From: Patescibacteria group bacterium
GTDB lineage: Bacteria > Patescibacteriota > Gracilibacteria > UBA1369 > PNNO01
Reading direction: 5' to 3'
DNA length: 8,573 nucleotides
Assembly: GCA_018821175.1 (NCBI GenBank)
Contig: JAHJMX010000122.1
Coordinates: 1-8,573, forward strand
In this document: piece after piece, positions 1 through 6,336 of the stretch
Layout of the letters: the number at the start of each line of letters is the position of its first letter
Position numbering within the stretch: the stretch's first letter is position 1
Program-made: the position numbers and the translations under genes
The notes under the pieces: model-generated
The model's input: the letters and a program-made list of their open reading frames with translations, nothing else
What the model was told of the DNA's origin: nothing
The model's database searches: none

Positions 1-1
1 A

Positions 2-340
2 AACAAATTCAAAGCAAAAGCTTTCGGATATGAACTTTCACCAATTGTTTACGCTTTTGCAAAAATCAAACAACTAATTTGGCGATCAAAAGCAAAAATC
101 ATATTTGGAGATTTCCGCAAACACGATTTGTCAAAAGTTGACTGTCTGACATGCTACATGCTTCCAAAATCTCTAAAAAAATTCATTCCTAAATTCGAGA
201 AGGAACTACAAAAAGGAACCCGCGTTGTTTCATATTCATTCCCTATTGGAAACTGGAAAGAGATTCACGTTGAGCCTTCCATCCCTGCGAAAAATCTTAT
301 GAAGATTTGGGTATATGAAATAGGCAAACAGCACAAATAA
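2..340 (+). CDS. Class I SAM-dependent methyltransferase, C-terminal part (5' end outside window)
   Basis: The reading frame is open from the left edge to a TAA at 338-340, giving 112 residues. A TTG at 128 is only an internal codon, because the same frame continues upstream with protein-like sequence. The visible part starts inside the Rossmann fold. AFGYELSP (residues 7-14) looks like the end of strand beta-2, with Glu11 as the acidic residue that usually binds the SAM ribose. IIFGDF (33-38) looks like beta-3, with Asp37 near the adenine. VDCLTCYMLP (46-55) fits the beta-4 region, and GTRVVSYSFP fits beta-5. The glycine-rich motif I lies off the window. The substrate cannot be told from this fragment. 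Its last 105 bp overlap the convergent comEC gene. The methyltransferase fold is fairly sure; anything more specific is not. Confidence 0.8.
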   Translation, partial: NKFKAKAFGYELSPIVYAFAKIKQLIWRSKAKIIFGDFRKHDLSKVDCLTCYMLPKSLKKFIPKFEKELQKGTRVVSYSFPIGNWKEIHVEPSIPAKNLMKIWVYEIGKQHK

Positions 341-1768
341 AACATAGTAAGCGACGAGATGTACCAAAGAAAACCATTCTATTTCAATAGAAGCATAAGG
401 TATATTTGCGAGTACATGAGTAATTACAACGCTTATTTTTAAAACAAGCCAGGCAGGAAAAGTAAAAAAAAATCCAAGTGAAAACGAAAAAAAACTTAAA
501 ATAGCTGAAACAAAACCAAAGAACATTGCAATTGGAATGAATGGAACAACAGCAATATTTGCAATTGGCGAAATAATTGAAAGTCTTTTGAAATTAAAAA
601 GAATCACAGGTAAAGCAAAAACTTGCGCACTAAAAGTCATTGCAAATGACTCTTGCAATCCAAAAGATTCAGGCATAAATGAAAATATTTTTTGGATTTT
701 GTTCCCAGTCACAATCAAACCCAAAGTTGCCAAAAATGAGAGCTGAAAACCAACATCATAAAGTAAAGTTTGTGGCTTCCACAAAGTCATAATAAATGCA
801 GAAAGCAAAAGTGCATTTAGGATTTGAGATTGTCGCCCAAACCAAAGAGCAAGAACAGCAATTATTCCCATAATTGAAGCTCTAACAACAGCAGCTGAAG
901 CGCCAACAAAAAACGTAAACAAAACAATAAATATAATAATAATTGGTATCTTTGCCCTGCGAGAAAAATTCTTAAAAAGAGAAGAAATCAAAACAATAAT
1001 TAACGAAATATTATAACCAGAAATCGCAATAATATGCGTCAATCCGGTTAGATTAAAATCAAGCATTAAATCTTCCGGAATCCCCTTCCTCGACCCCGTC
1101 AAAAGACCAGCTTCGAAACTCGCCATAGGCTCAGGATAAAGTTTGTTAAGCTGTGATTCGAACGAATCCTTCATCGCAAATAAAGTTGCGAAAATAACAT
1201 TAACATTCCCCCCTGAAATCTGCTTTATTCTAGGACGATACATAACACTATAAACATCATACAAAGACAAATAATTCTTGTATGAAAACGTTTCGAATTC
1301 TGCAGGTTCAATCAAATATCCGCTTATTTCAACCAAATCTCCATAATTGTATGCAGGATACAAATCAGATGAAATTAAAATACGGCCATTCACTTCATGC
1401 CCCTCTCCATCCAAATCAATTTCACTTACATCGATGATATAATTAACCTTATCTCTCCTACGATCTGGGTTCTCGGCAATCACGCCCCGAATTACATGCA
1501 CATAATCTTCGCTACGATAATAATGTACAGATTCATGGGTTATATTCGGCAAAGAAAGTTGATATCGAATAACACCAAACAAAACAAATATCACGATCAA
1601 ACCAGCCATATATCCGAATTTAAACCCTCGTAATTTCAAAAACAAGGTAAGAAAAACCGTCCAAACCAATATAAATAAACAACCTCCCAAAACATTATCA
1701 AATATCGCACCAAGGATTGCTCCAACCAAAAAGGATATCGGCAATATTTTGATCAAATGTTTACTCAT
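236..1768 (-). CDS. comEC: ComEC/Rec2-type competence membrane channel, short form without metallo-beta-lactamase domain
   Basis: The protein has 510 residues, starts at ATG 1766-1768 and ends at TGA 236-238. ComEC is the inner-membrane channel that carries single-stranded DNA into the cell in natural transformation. Hydrophobic helices fill about residues 5-68. A soluble OB-like part follows at about 90-185 (DUF4131-like). The competence domain spans about 205-480 and contains the diagnostic GLTHIIAISGYN at 242-253, a variant of the family's GLxHLLAISGLH, followed by many transmembrane segments. The chain ends soon after its last helix, so the C-terminal metallo-beta-lactamase domain of long ComEC proteins (often above 700 residues) is absent. 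The stop is followed in frame by ATA and a second TGA. No Shine-Dalgarno sequence and no clear promoter are visible upstream. The last 34 codons overlap the convergent methyltransferase gene. No other competence gene is in the window. Confidence 0.92.
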   Translation of the reverse strand: MSKHLIKILPISFLVGAILGAIFDNVLGGCLFILVWTVFLTLFLKLRGFKFGYMAGLIVIFVLFGVIRYQLSLPNITHESVHYYRSEDYVHVIRGVIAENPDRRRDKVNYIIDVSEIDLDGEGHEVNGRILISSDLYPAYNYGDLVEISGYLIEPAEFETFSYKNYLSLYDVYSVMYRPRIKQISGGNVNVIFATLFAMKDSFESQLNKLYPEPMASFEAGLLTGSRKGIPEDLMLDFNLTGLTHIIAISGYNISLIIVLISSLFKNFSRRAKIPIIIIFIVLFTFFVGASAAVVRASIMGIIAVLALWFGRQSQILNALLLSAFIMTLWKPQTLLYDVGFQLSFLATLGLIVTGNKIQKIFSFMPESFGLQESFAMTFSAQVFALPVILFNFKRLSIISPIANIAVVPFIPIAMFFGFVSAILSFFSFSLGFFFTFPAWLVLKISVVITHVLANIPYASIEIEWFSLVHLVAYYVLFVLFAYFIYPNLHKIFRRDGRLNVNLFPVSNRE

Positions 1769-1839
1769 GTCACAACTTTACAACTCGGTTTTAAAGCTTT
1801 CCTAAAATAATTATTAAAAACAAATTCTCCCACTGTTGG

Positions 1840-1862
1840 GTATATGTAACAACACCATATAC
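1840..1862. promoter_or_regulatory. Inverted repeat, possible operator between comEC and the TrmB-like gene
   Basis: GTATATG (1840-1846) and CATATAC (1856-1862) form a perfect 7-bp dyad with a 9-bp spacer. A second dyad, TGTTG (1834-1838) and CAACA (1850-1854), overlaps it. The repeat abuts the proposed -35 box of the TrmB-like gene, so it could be an operator for autoregulation. It is AT-rich, so a chance match is possible. Confidence 0.3.
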
Positions 1863-1890
1863 TTTACAAAAAGTCAATTATAGTTATAAG
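1863..1890 (+). promoter_or_regulatory. Probable promoter of the TrmB-like regulator
   Basis: TTTACA (1863-1868) and TATAAG (1885-1890) are separated by 16 bp, close to the sigma-70 consensus. The transcript would begin near 1897. That leaves a leader of about 25 bases before the ATG at 1924, but only about 12 bases before the alternative TTG at 1909, so the ATG fits better. Confidence 0.4.
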
Positions 1891-1923
1891 TAGATAGCCT
1901 ACGACCACTTGACAAACAAGAAG

Positions 1924-2667
1924 ATGTATAGCTTAATCAAACTATTGCGCAACATTGGTTTATCCGAAAAGGAGGCTGTTACATATTGTATAACGTTAAA
2001 AGTCGGATCAAATCCAGCAAGCGTCATTGCGAAAAACGCCAACCTTAATCGCGGAACTACTTATTTTATTCTCGAAACTTTAATCAAGAAAGGATTAATC
2101 TCGCAATTCGAGAAAAATCAAACTAAATATTTTTCTGCAATCGAACCAAATCAACTTATTGCGTATATAAATGAGAAAAATCGTGACTTAATGCATTACA
2201 AAGATGAAATAATCGACTTCTTGCCAGAATTCGAAGCCCTGAAGCATCGCGCGCAAATATCTCCACGCCTAAAATCTTACACTGGGAAAGTCGGTATTAC
2301 AAAAATATTTAATGAAGTGCTCGAGGAAGACAAGATTGATATTTGGGCATTACCAGCGTCAAAACAACATTCTTTTTTCACAAAATTTGCACCAACACTC
2401 CTAAACCAAGACAAAGAAATAAATATAATTATCCATTCACATTATAAAAAAGATGTTTTAAACCAAAAATTCCACCTAACTCTCACTGAAGATTTATGGG
2501 AATTACCAGCATGTATCCCGGTAGAATTTATTGGTAAACAAAAAGTATTACTATCTTCAAGCCAAGAAGCATACGGAATAGAAATCCTAAATCCGGCCAT
2601 AGTAGAAACTTTTCAAGATCAATTCGCCGCCGTTTGGCATGAAAAAAAGAGCCCAAGCTTACATTAA
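1924..2667 (+). CDS. TrmB-family transcriptional regulator (winged helix plus PLD-like domain)
   Basis: The protein has 247 residues from ATG 1924. An in-frame TTG at 1909 would add five residues but lies very close to the proposed transcription start. Residues 1-75 form a TrmB-type winged helix-turn-helix: GLSEKEAVTY (12-21) is the family's N-terminal helix, and LNRGTTYFILETLIKKGLI (41-59) covers the recognition helix, with the wing after it. A charged linker at about 80-110 probably makes a dimerisation helix. Residues 118-245 match the PLD-like second domain, starting SYTGKVGITKIFNEVL and ending near FAAVWHE. The long sugar-binding C-terminal domain of archaeal TrmB is missing, so the ligand is unknown. 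Neither neighbour is a sugar transport gene, so the target cannot be read from context; autoregulation through the upstream dyad is a guess. Confidence 0.85.
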   Translation: MYSLIKLLRNIGLSEKEAVTYCITLKVGSNPASVIAKNANLNRGTTYFILETLIKKGLISQFEKNQTKYFSAIEPNQLIAYINEKNRDLMHYKDEIIDFLPEFEALKHRAQISPRLKSYTGKVGITKIFNEVLEEDKIDIWALPASKQHSFFTKFAPTLLNQDKEINIIIHSHYKKDVLNQKFHLTLTEDLWELPACIPVEFIGKQKVLLSSSQEAYGIEILNPAIVETFQDQFAAVWHEKKSPSLH

Positions 2668-2683
2668 GCGAGGACTCTTCTTT
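2642..2683. terminator. Hairpin terminator shared by the converging TrmB-like and lipoprotein genes
   Basis: The stem pairs AAGAG (2647-2651) with CTCTT (2675-2679), CC (2653-2654) with GG (2672-2673), and GCTTA (2657-2661) with TAAGC (2665-2669) around a CAT loop, with small internal mismatches. Read on the minus strand, the hairpin is followed by seven T (the A run at 2642-2648), which makes a good intrinsic terminator about 30 bases past the lipoprotein stop. On the plus strand the T tract is weak (CTTTCAAATTT). The plus-strand gene's TAA at 2665-2667 lies inside the stem. Confidence 0.7.
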
Positions 2684-2707
2684 CAAATTTAAATTAAAAT
2701 CAGAAAA

Positions 2708-3730
2708 TTACATTCCAGCATTTTCCATTTCAGCCATCATTTGCAATAATTCTGGATCCATTTCAACATCTGCGTAATCATAATCAGAATCATAAGTAAA
2801 ATCATCCATCATAGCAGCATCATCAAATTCTGCCCCAGTTCCCATTGGCGCTCCACCAAACATCAAAGCAGCTATATCTTCTTCAGTTAGCTCTTTATCA
2901 TAACTTGGAGTTGCAACGTTATCAGATTTTGTAGGATTAATTAACCAAGAGATTTTTACATTTCCATTCATTTCTGGATCACTAAGCTTCATAGATCCTT
3001 CAAATCCAGTGAAGTACCCTTCTGCAACAGCTACGTATACATCACCTTCCATCTCAGCTGCTTTTAAGAATTGGTCAGTATCAACACTTTCACCAGTTGC
3101 CGCCATCATGTCTGCTACAAGTGATTCATCTAAAGTAGCATGGAATTGATAACTCTTAAGCCCTAGGATATCTTTTGTCCCAACATATTCAATATCTTTA
3201 AATGGAAGAACATCTCCTTCACTATATTCAATCTCACCGTATCCATCAGCAACAACATCTTCTGCAGTCATGAAAGAAAGTTTTGTCCAATTTCCAATGT
3301 AATCAGCCAAGAATAAATCAACCATATCTTGGATATCGCTATCAGAAACAGTAACTTTGCCAACCTTCGCGAAAGCACCATCAGCGTTCGCACGAATTTC
3401 TAAGTCAGCCTTAACAGTATCAGCATTCATATTTCCATCAACACTAAATACAACTTGCATTGTTTTAGCATCCATATCAGTAGTTCCAGAAAGTTTCATA
3501 TTACCTTTCAAAGAATTATCCTCACCATCAACTGTTCCTTTCAAATCAGCATCTACTTTCATTTCGAAAACAGATTGCGTAATTTCACTTTGCATTAGAA
3601 GACTAGCTTTTATGATATCTTCTGGAGACTTCCCTTCTGGAAGGGCATCCCCTCCACCAGAGCAACCAACTGAAAATGTCATAAGACCAGCAACCAATGT
3701 AAGCATAGCAAGCTTAGCAAAAGCTTTCAT
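2708..3730 (-). CDS. Secreted lipoprotein with LolA/LppX-like fold and acidic Met-rich tail
   Basis: The protein has 340 residues, with ATG at 3728-3730 and TAA at 2708-2710. The N-terminus is a lipoprotein signal peptide: a short basic start, a hydrophobic stretch, then the lipobox SVGC with the lipidated Cys23 followed by SGGG. The mature part begins with a helix (about 35-50) and continues as alternating strands such as FEMKVDADLKG and MQVVFSVDG, with IGNWTKL near 145-151. This pattern recalls LppX/LolA-like beta-sheet lipoproteins, which bind lipids or sense the envelope. The match is by general pattern, not by a catalytic motif. Residues 300-340 form a tail with 14 Asp/Glu, seven Met and no Lys, Arg or His. 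The gene is monocistronic, with its own strong promoter and a terminator. Export and lipidation are well supported; the function is unknown. Confidence 0.8.
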   Translation of the reverse strand: MKAFAKLAMLTLVAGLMTFSVGCSGGGDALPEGKSPEDIIKASLLMQSEITQSVFEMKVDADLKGTVDGEDNSLKGNMKLSGTTDMDAKTMQVVFSVDGNMNADTVKADLEIRANADGAFAKVGKVTVSDSDIQDMVDLFLADYIGNWTKLSFMTAEDVVADGYGEIEYSEGDVLPFKDIEYVGTKDILGLKSYQFHATLDESLVADMMAATGESVDTDQFLKAAEMEGDVYVAVAEGYFTGFEGSMKLSDPEMNGNVKISWLINPTKSDNVATPSYDKELTEEDIAALMFGGAPMGTGAEFDDAAMMDDFTYDSDYDYADVEMDPELLQMMAEMENAGM

Positions 3731-3765
3731 ACATATAGTGGTTAAAAAATGAATAGCCGAGGGGA

Positions 3766-3794
3766 ATTGTAAAGAAAAGACAACACCATGTCAA
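3766..3794 (-). promoter_or_regulatory. Strong sigma-70-type promoter of the lipoprotein gene
   Basis: Read on the minus strand, a perfect TTGACA -35 (3789-3794) and TACAAT -10 (3766-3771) are separated by exactly 17 bp. Transcription would start near 3759, giving a leader of about 29 bases to the ATG. The leader has no Shine-Dalgarno sequence. This is the closest match to consensus in the window. Confidence 0.8.
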
Positions 3795-3821
3795 AGGCCT
3801 TTTAGCTTTTTTGAGCTTTGA
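3791..3821. promoter_or_regulatory. Symmetric element between divergent promoters, possible operator
   Basis: TCAAAG (3791-3796) and CTTTGA (3816-3821) are inverted copies that overlap the two divergent -35 boxes. Within them lie the perfect 10-bp palindrome AAAGGCCTTT (3793-3802) and two AGCT boxes (3804-3807 and 3814-3817). A protein bound here would touch both promoters. Part of the symmetry simply follows from both -35 boxes starting TTGA, so a regulatory role is a guess. Confidence 0.3.
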
Positions 3822-3845
3822 TCTTTACATATAAAAGGGTATTAT
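3818..3845 (+). promoter_or_regulatory. Probable promoter of the SLH/CAP-LCP-pseudouridine synthase cluster
   Basis: TTGATC (3818-3823) and TATTAT (3840-3845) are separated by 16 bp. The -10 matches consensus at five of six positions and the -35 at four of six. The start would be near 3852, about 25 bases before the ATG at 3877. It is weaker than the divergent lipoprotein promoter. No other promoter or terminator is evident before 7916, so the three plus-strand genes probably share this transcript. Confidence 0.45.
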
Positions 3846-3876
3846 GTTTTAGCTGAATTTACTTGAAACAAAATGT

Positions 3877-6336
3877 ATGAAAAGAGCTTCCATCCTAAGC
3901 TTAACGGCGGTTTTGATATTACAATTTTCAATACCAAACATTGCCTTCGCATCTACTTTTAACGATGTCCCATACGACCATGAATACAGCACCCCGATTT
4001 CATATTTAGAATCAAAAAATATTATTCAGGGATATGAGGACGGGACTTTCAGGCCAGAGCAAACAATCAATCGTGTTGAATTTTTGAAAATCGTCCTGGA
4101 AGGCACAAATGTAGAATTAGACATAAGTAATGAAACTGGATTTTCAGATATTTCAGAGAATGATTGGTATGCTCCTTATTTAAGAAAAGCAAAATATGAA
4201 GGATGGGTTCAGGGATATCCGGACCGGACTTTTCGCCCTACACAAGCTATCAATAAAGTAGAGGCACTGAAGATTTTAGGAGAAATACAAAATTGGGATC
4301 GACTAGATCTAGCCGAGGTTCCTGAAGCGGCATATCAAGATACCTTCAGATTTATATGGTACAGCCCCTATGTTTACTTTGCGAAAGAAAATGAAATGCT
4401 CCCAAAAGAAACAACTCTTCTCAATCCAGCAGAAGAAATTTCGCGCGGATATATGTCTAACTTGATGTATTTAAGCATTATTAAAGATGTCAGCAATTAT
4501 TATCCGGACAAAACTGCTGAAGATAAGATTAATGAAATCCCTCAATTAGAAAATCTAGATTCATCAGGGACAATTGCGGCAAATTTCTTTGATAATATTA
4601 TTCTGACACATGAAATCCCAAACACGTTTTATAAAGATGAAATTTATATAATTGAAGGAGATATTCAAAATGAAGGAACATATAATACTATTTTTGCGTT
4701 TATTGCTGATAATACAGGTGACAACTCAAACTATAAACATTTTATAGGACAAACTGATGGAATGCATTTCAAAATCCAAGTAATATTCAGAGATGCTGGA
4801 ACATACAAGCTTGGAATTGTCCCTGGCAGCAGCGGAGAAAGCAAAATTGCAGAAATTCAAGTCTTAGATGGCGTCCCTGTAGGTGGAGCAACAGTAAATA
4901 ACGCAACCCCCTCAGATCTTGCTATCAAATTCAAAAATGACACAACCCAAAGTTCATGGGATGGTAATGGAAATAATGTTTTCCGTGTTGTCTTTATACA
5001 AAATGACACCGTGAAGTCTTTTTTTGTACGAGATCAGGAATATTTAGATGTGATGTATAAAGATTTCAAAACTTTTGAAGAAGGTGACGTTGCTTTCAGG
5101 GTTTACGGAGCTAAAGCAACATCCATTGCCCCACTGATTTTGGAGAGCAAATGGACAAAAAGTAATGATTACAGTTTTGAAGCAATTCTGCACCAATTCA
5201 AAATATCAGTCGAAGATGCAATAGTTTACAACTCACTTCCCGAAGCATTAACATCCCCGCGAGATATTTATGTCGCAGGAACTACAATGGAAAATATTTT
5301 TGCAGAAGGAGCTGTAATTAAGCCTAATGGAATTACAGATACATTTGAAATATCAAGCAATGGGACTATAACTCAATATTTTGGTAATGATTTAATTAAC
5401 GCTATATCATCATTTAATTTTACATATTCTCCAGATCAATATGGAACTTATATTTTAGAAATTAATGATCAAGGAGGATCGGCAATCTTAAACACCCCTG
5501 TCTACATCGGGACAGAAATCCCACTAATCCCAGATTTTTTTGACCTTCAAGATCCTTTTGAAACAACAGGAAATTTGAACCTTGCAAACGCTCGCGTCGA
5601 ACTTCTAAGCTATATCAACACACAACGCACAAATCACAACTTGAACACAATTGTCCAGGACGAGGCATTAAATACGCTTGCACAAAATCATGCAAACGAC
5701 ATGAATACTAAAAATTACTTTGCACATATAAATTTAGAAAACCAAACACCTGAAGATCGTAGAATCGCAGCCAATATTAAAACTCAAGTAGGTGAAAACC
5801 TAGCTCACTCACCAAGCCTTTATTTCGGACATCAAGCTTTAATGCGAAGCGCAATCCACCGCAGTAATATCTTGAACCCTGATTGGGACAAAGTCGGCCT
5901 TGGTATTACCTTAGATGCAAACGGATATTTACTAATAGTAGAAGAATTTTCTAATGACCCATGGACAGAAAATGAGATAGAACAATTCGAAAACGACCTC
6001 ATGACAACAATTAATTTTGAAAGATCAAATCCACTCAAATTAAATTCAGATTTAAGAGAGATTGCAAGAAATTGGAGCAACGATATGACAAGTCAAAATT
6101 TCTTTTCTTTTAGCTCTCCTTCTGGTATAACGCTCATTGATACAGTGCAAAATGCAGGTTTCACAGAAGAAGGTAAAGCATATATTTTACAAGAAGGGTC
6201 CTTAAATTCATTAGCTGAAAAATTAAAAGAAGACAGCGACATAATGGATTCAATTTGGACAGATGCTGGCTTTGGAATGTCTCAAAGCGAATGGGGAGAT
6301 TTATACCTCACGGTAATTTACACTTATGGACTTTAA
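3877..6336 (+). CDS. Secreted SLH-domain surface protein with tandem CAP (SCP/PR1-like) domains
   Basis: The protein has 819 residues. A signal peptide (1-25) ends in AFA before Ser26. SLH repeat 1 (28-76) has FNDV and GYEDGTFRP; SLH repeat 2 (89-137) has FSDI, WYAPY and GYPDRTFRP. A third repeat (153-201) keeps WYSPY but has lost the GY-DG-F-P core. SLH modules hold proteins on the cell wall, commonly through wall polymers. Residues 226-548 are strand-rich, Ig-like modules of unknown role; two end in similar GTY-containing strands (GTYKLGI and GTYILEI). CAP domain 1 (569-692) keeps His617 in YFAH, Glu640 in VGENLA, His661 in IHRSNILN and VEEF at 688-691. CAP domains may bind lipid or wall ligands or act as proteases; the activity here is unknown. 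A second CAP fold (705-819) lacks these residues. The start has no Shine-Dalgarno sequence. The stop overlaps the LCP gene by 11 bp. Confidence 0.9.
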   Translation: MKRASILSLTAVLILQFSIPNIAFASTFNDVPYDHEYSTPISYLESKNIIQGYEDGTFRPEQTINRVEFLKIVLEGTNVELDISNETGFSDISENDWYAPYLRKAKYEGWVQGYPDRTFRPTQAINKVEALKILGEIQNWDRLDLAEVPEAAYQDTFRFIWYSPYVYFAKENEMLPKETTLLNPAEEISRGYMSNLMYLSIIKDVSNYYPDKTAEDKINEIPQLENLDSSGTIAANFFDNIILTHEIPNTFYKDEIYIIEGDIQNEGTYNTIFAFIADNTGDNSNYKHFIGQTDGMHFKIQVIFRDAGTYKLGIVPGSSGESKIAEIQVLDGVPVGGATVNNATPSDLAIKFKNDTTQSSWDGNGNNVFRVVFIQNDTVKSFFVRDQEYLDVMYKDFKTFEEGDVAFRVYGAKATSIAPLILESKWTKSNDYSFEAILHQFKISVEDAIVYNSLPEALTSPRDIYVAGTTMENIFAEGAVIKPNGITDTFEISSNGTITQYFGNDLINAISSFNFTYSPDQYGTYILEINDQGGSAILNTPVYIGTEIPLIPDFFDLQDPFETTGNLNLANARVELLSYINTQRTNHNLNTIVQDEALNTLAQNHANDMNTKNYFAHINLENQTPEDRRIAANIKTQVGENLAHSPSLYFGHQALMRSAIHRSNILNPDWDKVGLGITLDANGYLLIVEEFSNDPWTENEIEQFENDLMTTINFERSNPLKLNSDLREIARNWSNDMTSQNFFSFSSPSGITLIDTVQNAGFTEEGKAYILQEGSLNSLAEKLKEDSDIMDSIWTDAGFGMSQSEWGDLYLTVIYTYGL

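Noticed and set aside
236..238. TGA stop of comEC as a sign of UGA recoding to glycine (as in Gracilibacteria)
   Set aside because: None of the long genes has an in-frame TGA, and reading through the comEC TGA gives only antisense sequence of the methyltransferase gene.
128..340. Short 70-residue gene starting at TTG 128
   Set aside because: The same frame is open to the left edge with recognisable methyltransferase sequence, so it is the tail of a longer gene.
1909..1914. TTGACA as a -35 box
   Set aside because: There is no -10 hexamer at 16-18 bp, and the site is at the start of the regulator's coding region.
1966..1973. AAAGGAGG as a ribosome-binding site for an internal gene
   Set aside because: It encodes EKEA of the TrmB helix, and no in-frame start or extended frame follows at a usable distance.
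3357..3752. 131-residue plus-strand frame opposite the lipoprotein gene
   Set aside because: It is antisense to a well-supported lipoprotein with its own promoter and has no domain or ribosome-binding site.
4021..4260. Direct DNA repeat (cagggatat and ggact blocks about 180 bp apart)
   Set aside because: It is explained by the two homologous SLH repeats and is not a mobile or CRISPR-type repeat.
5832..6080. 82-residue minus-strand frame inside the CAP region
   Set aside because: It is a shadow of the conserved CAP-encoding sequence.
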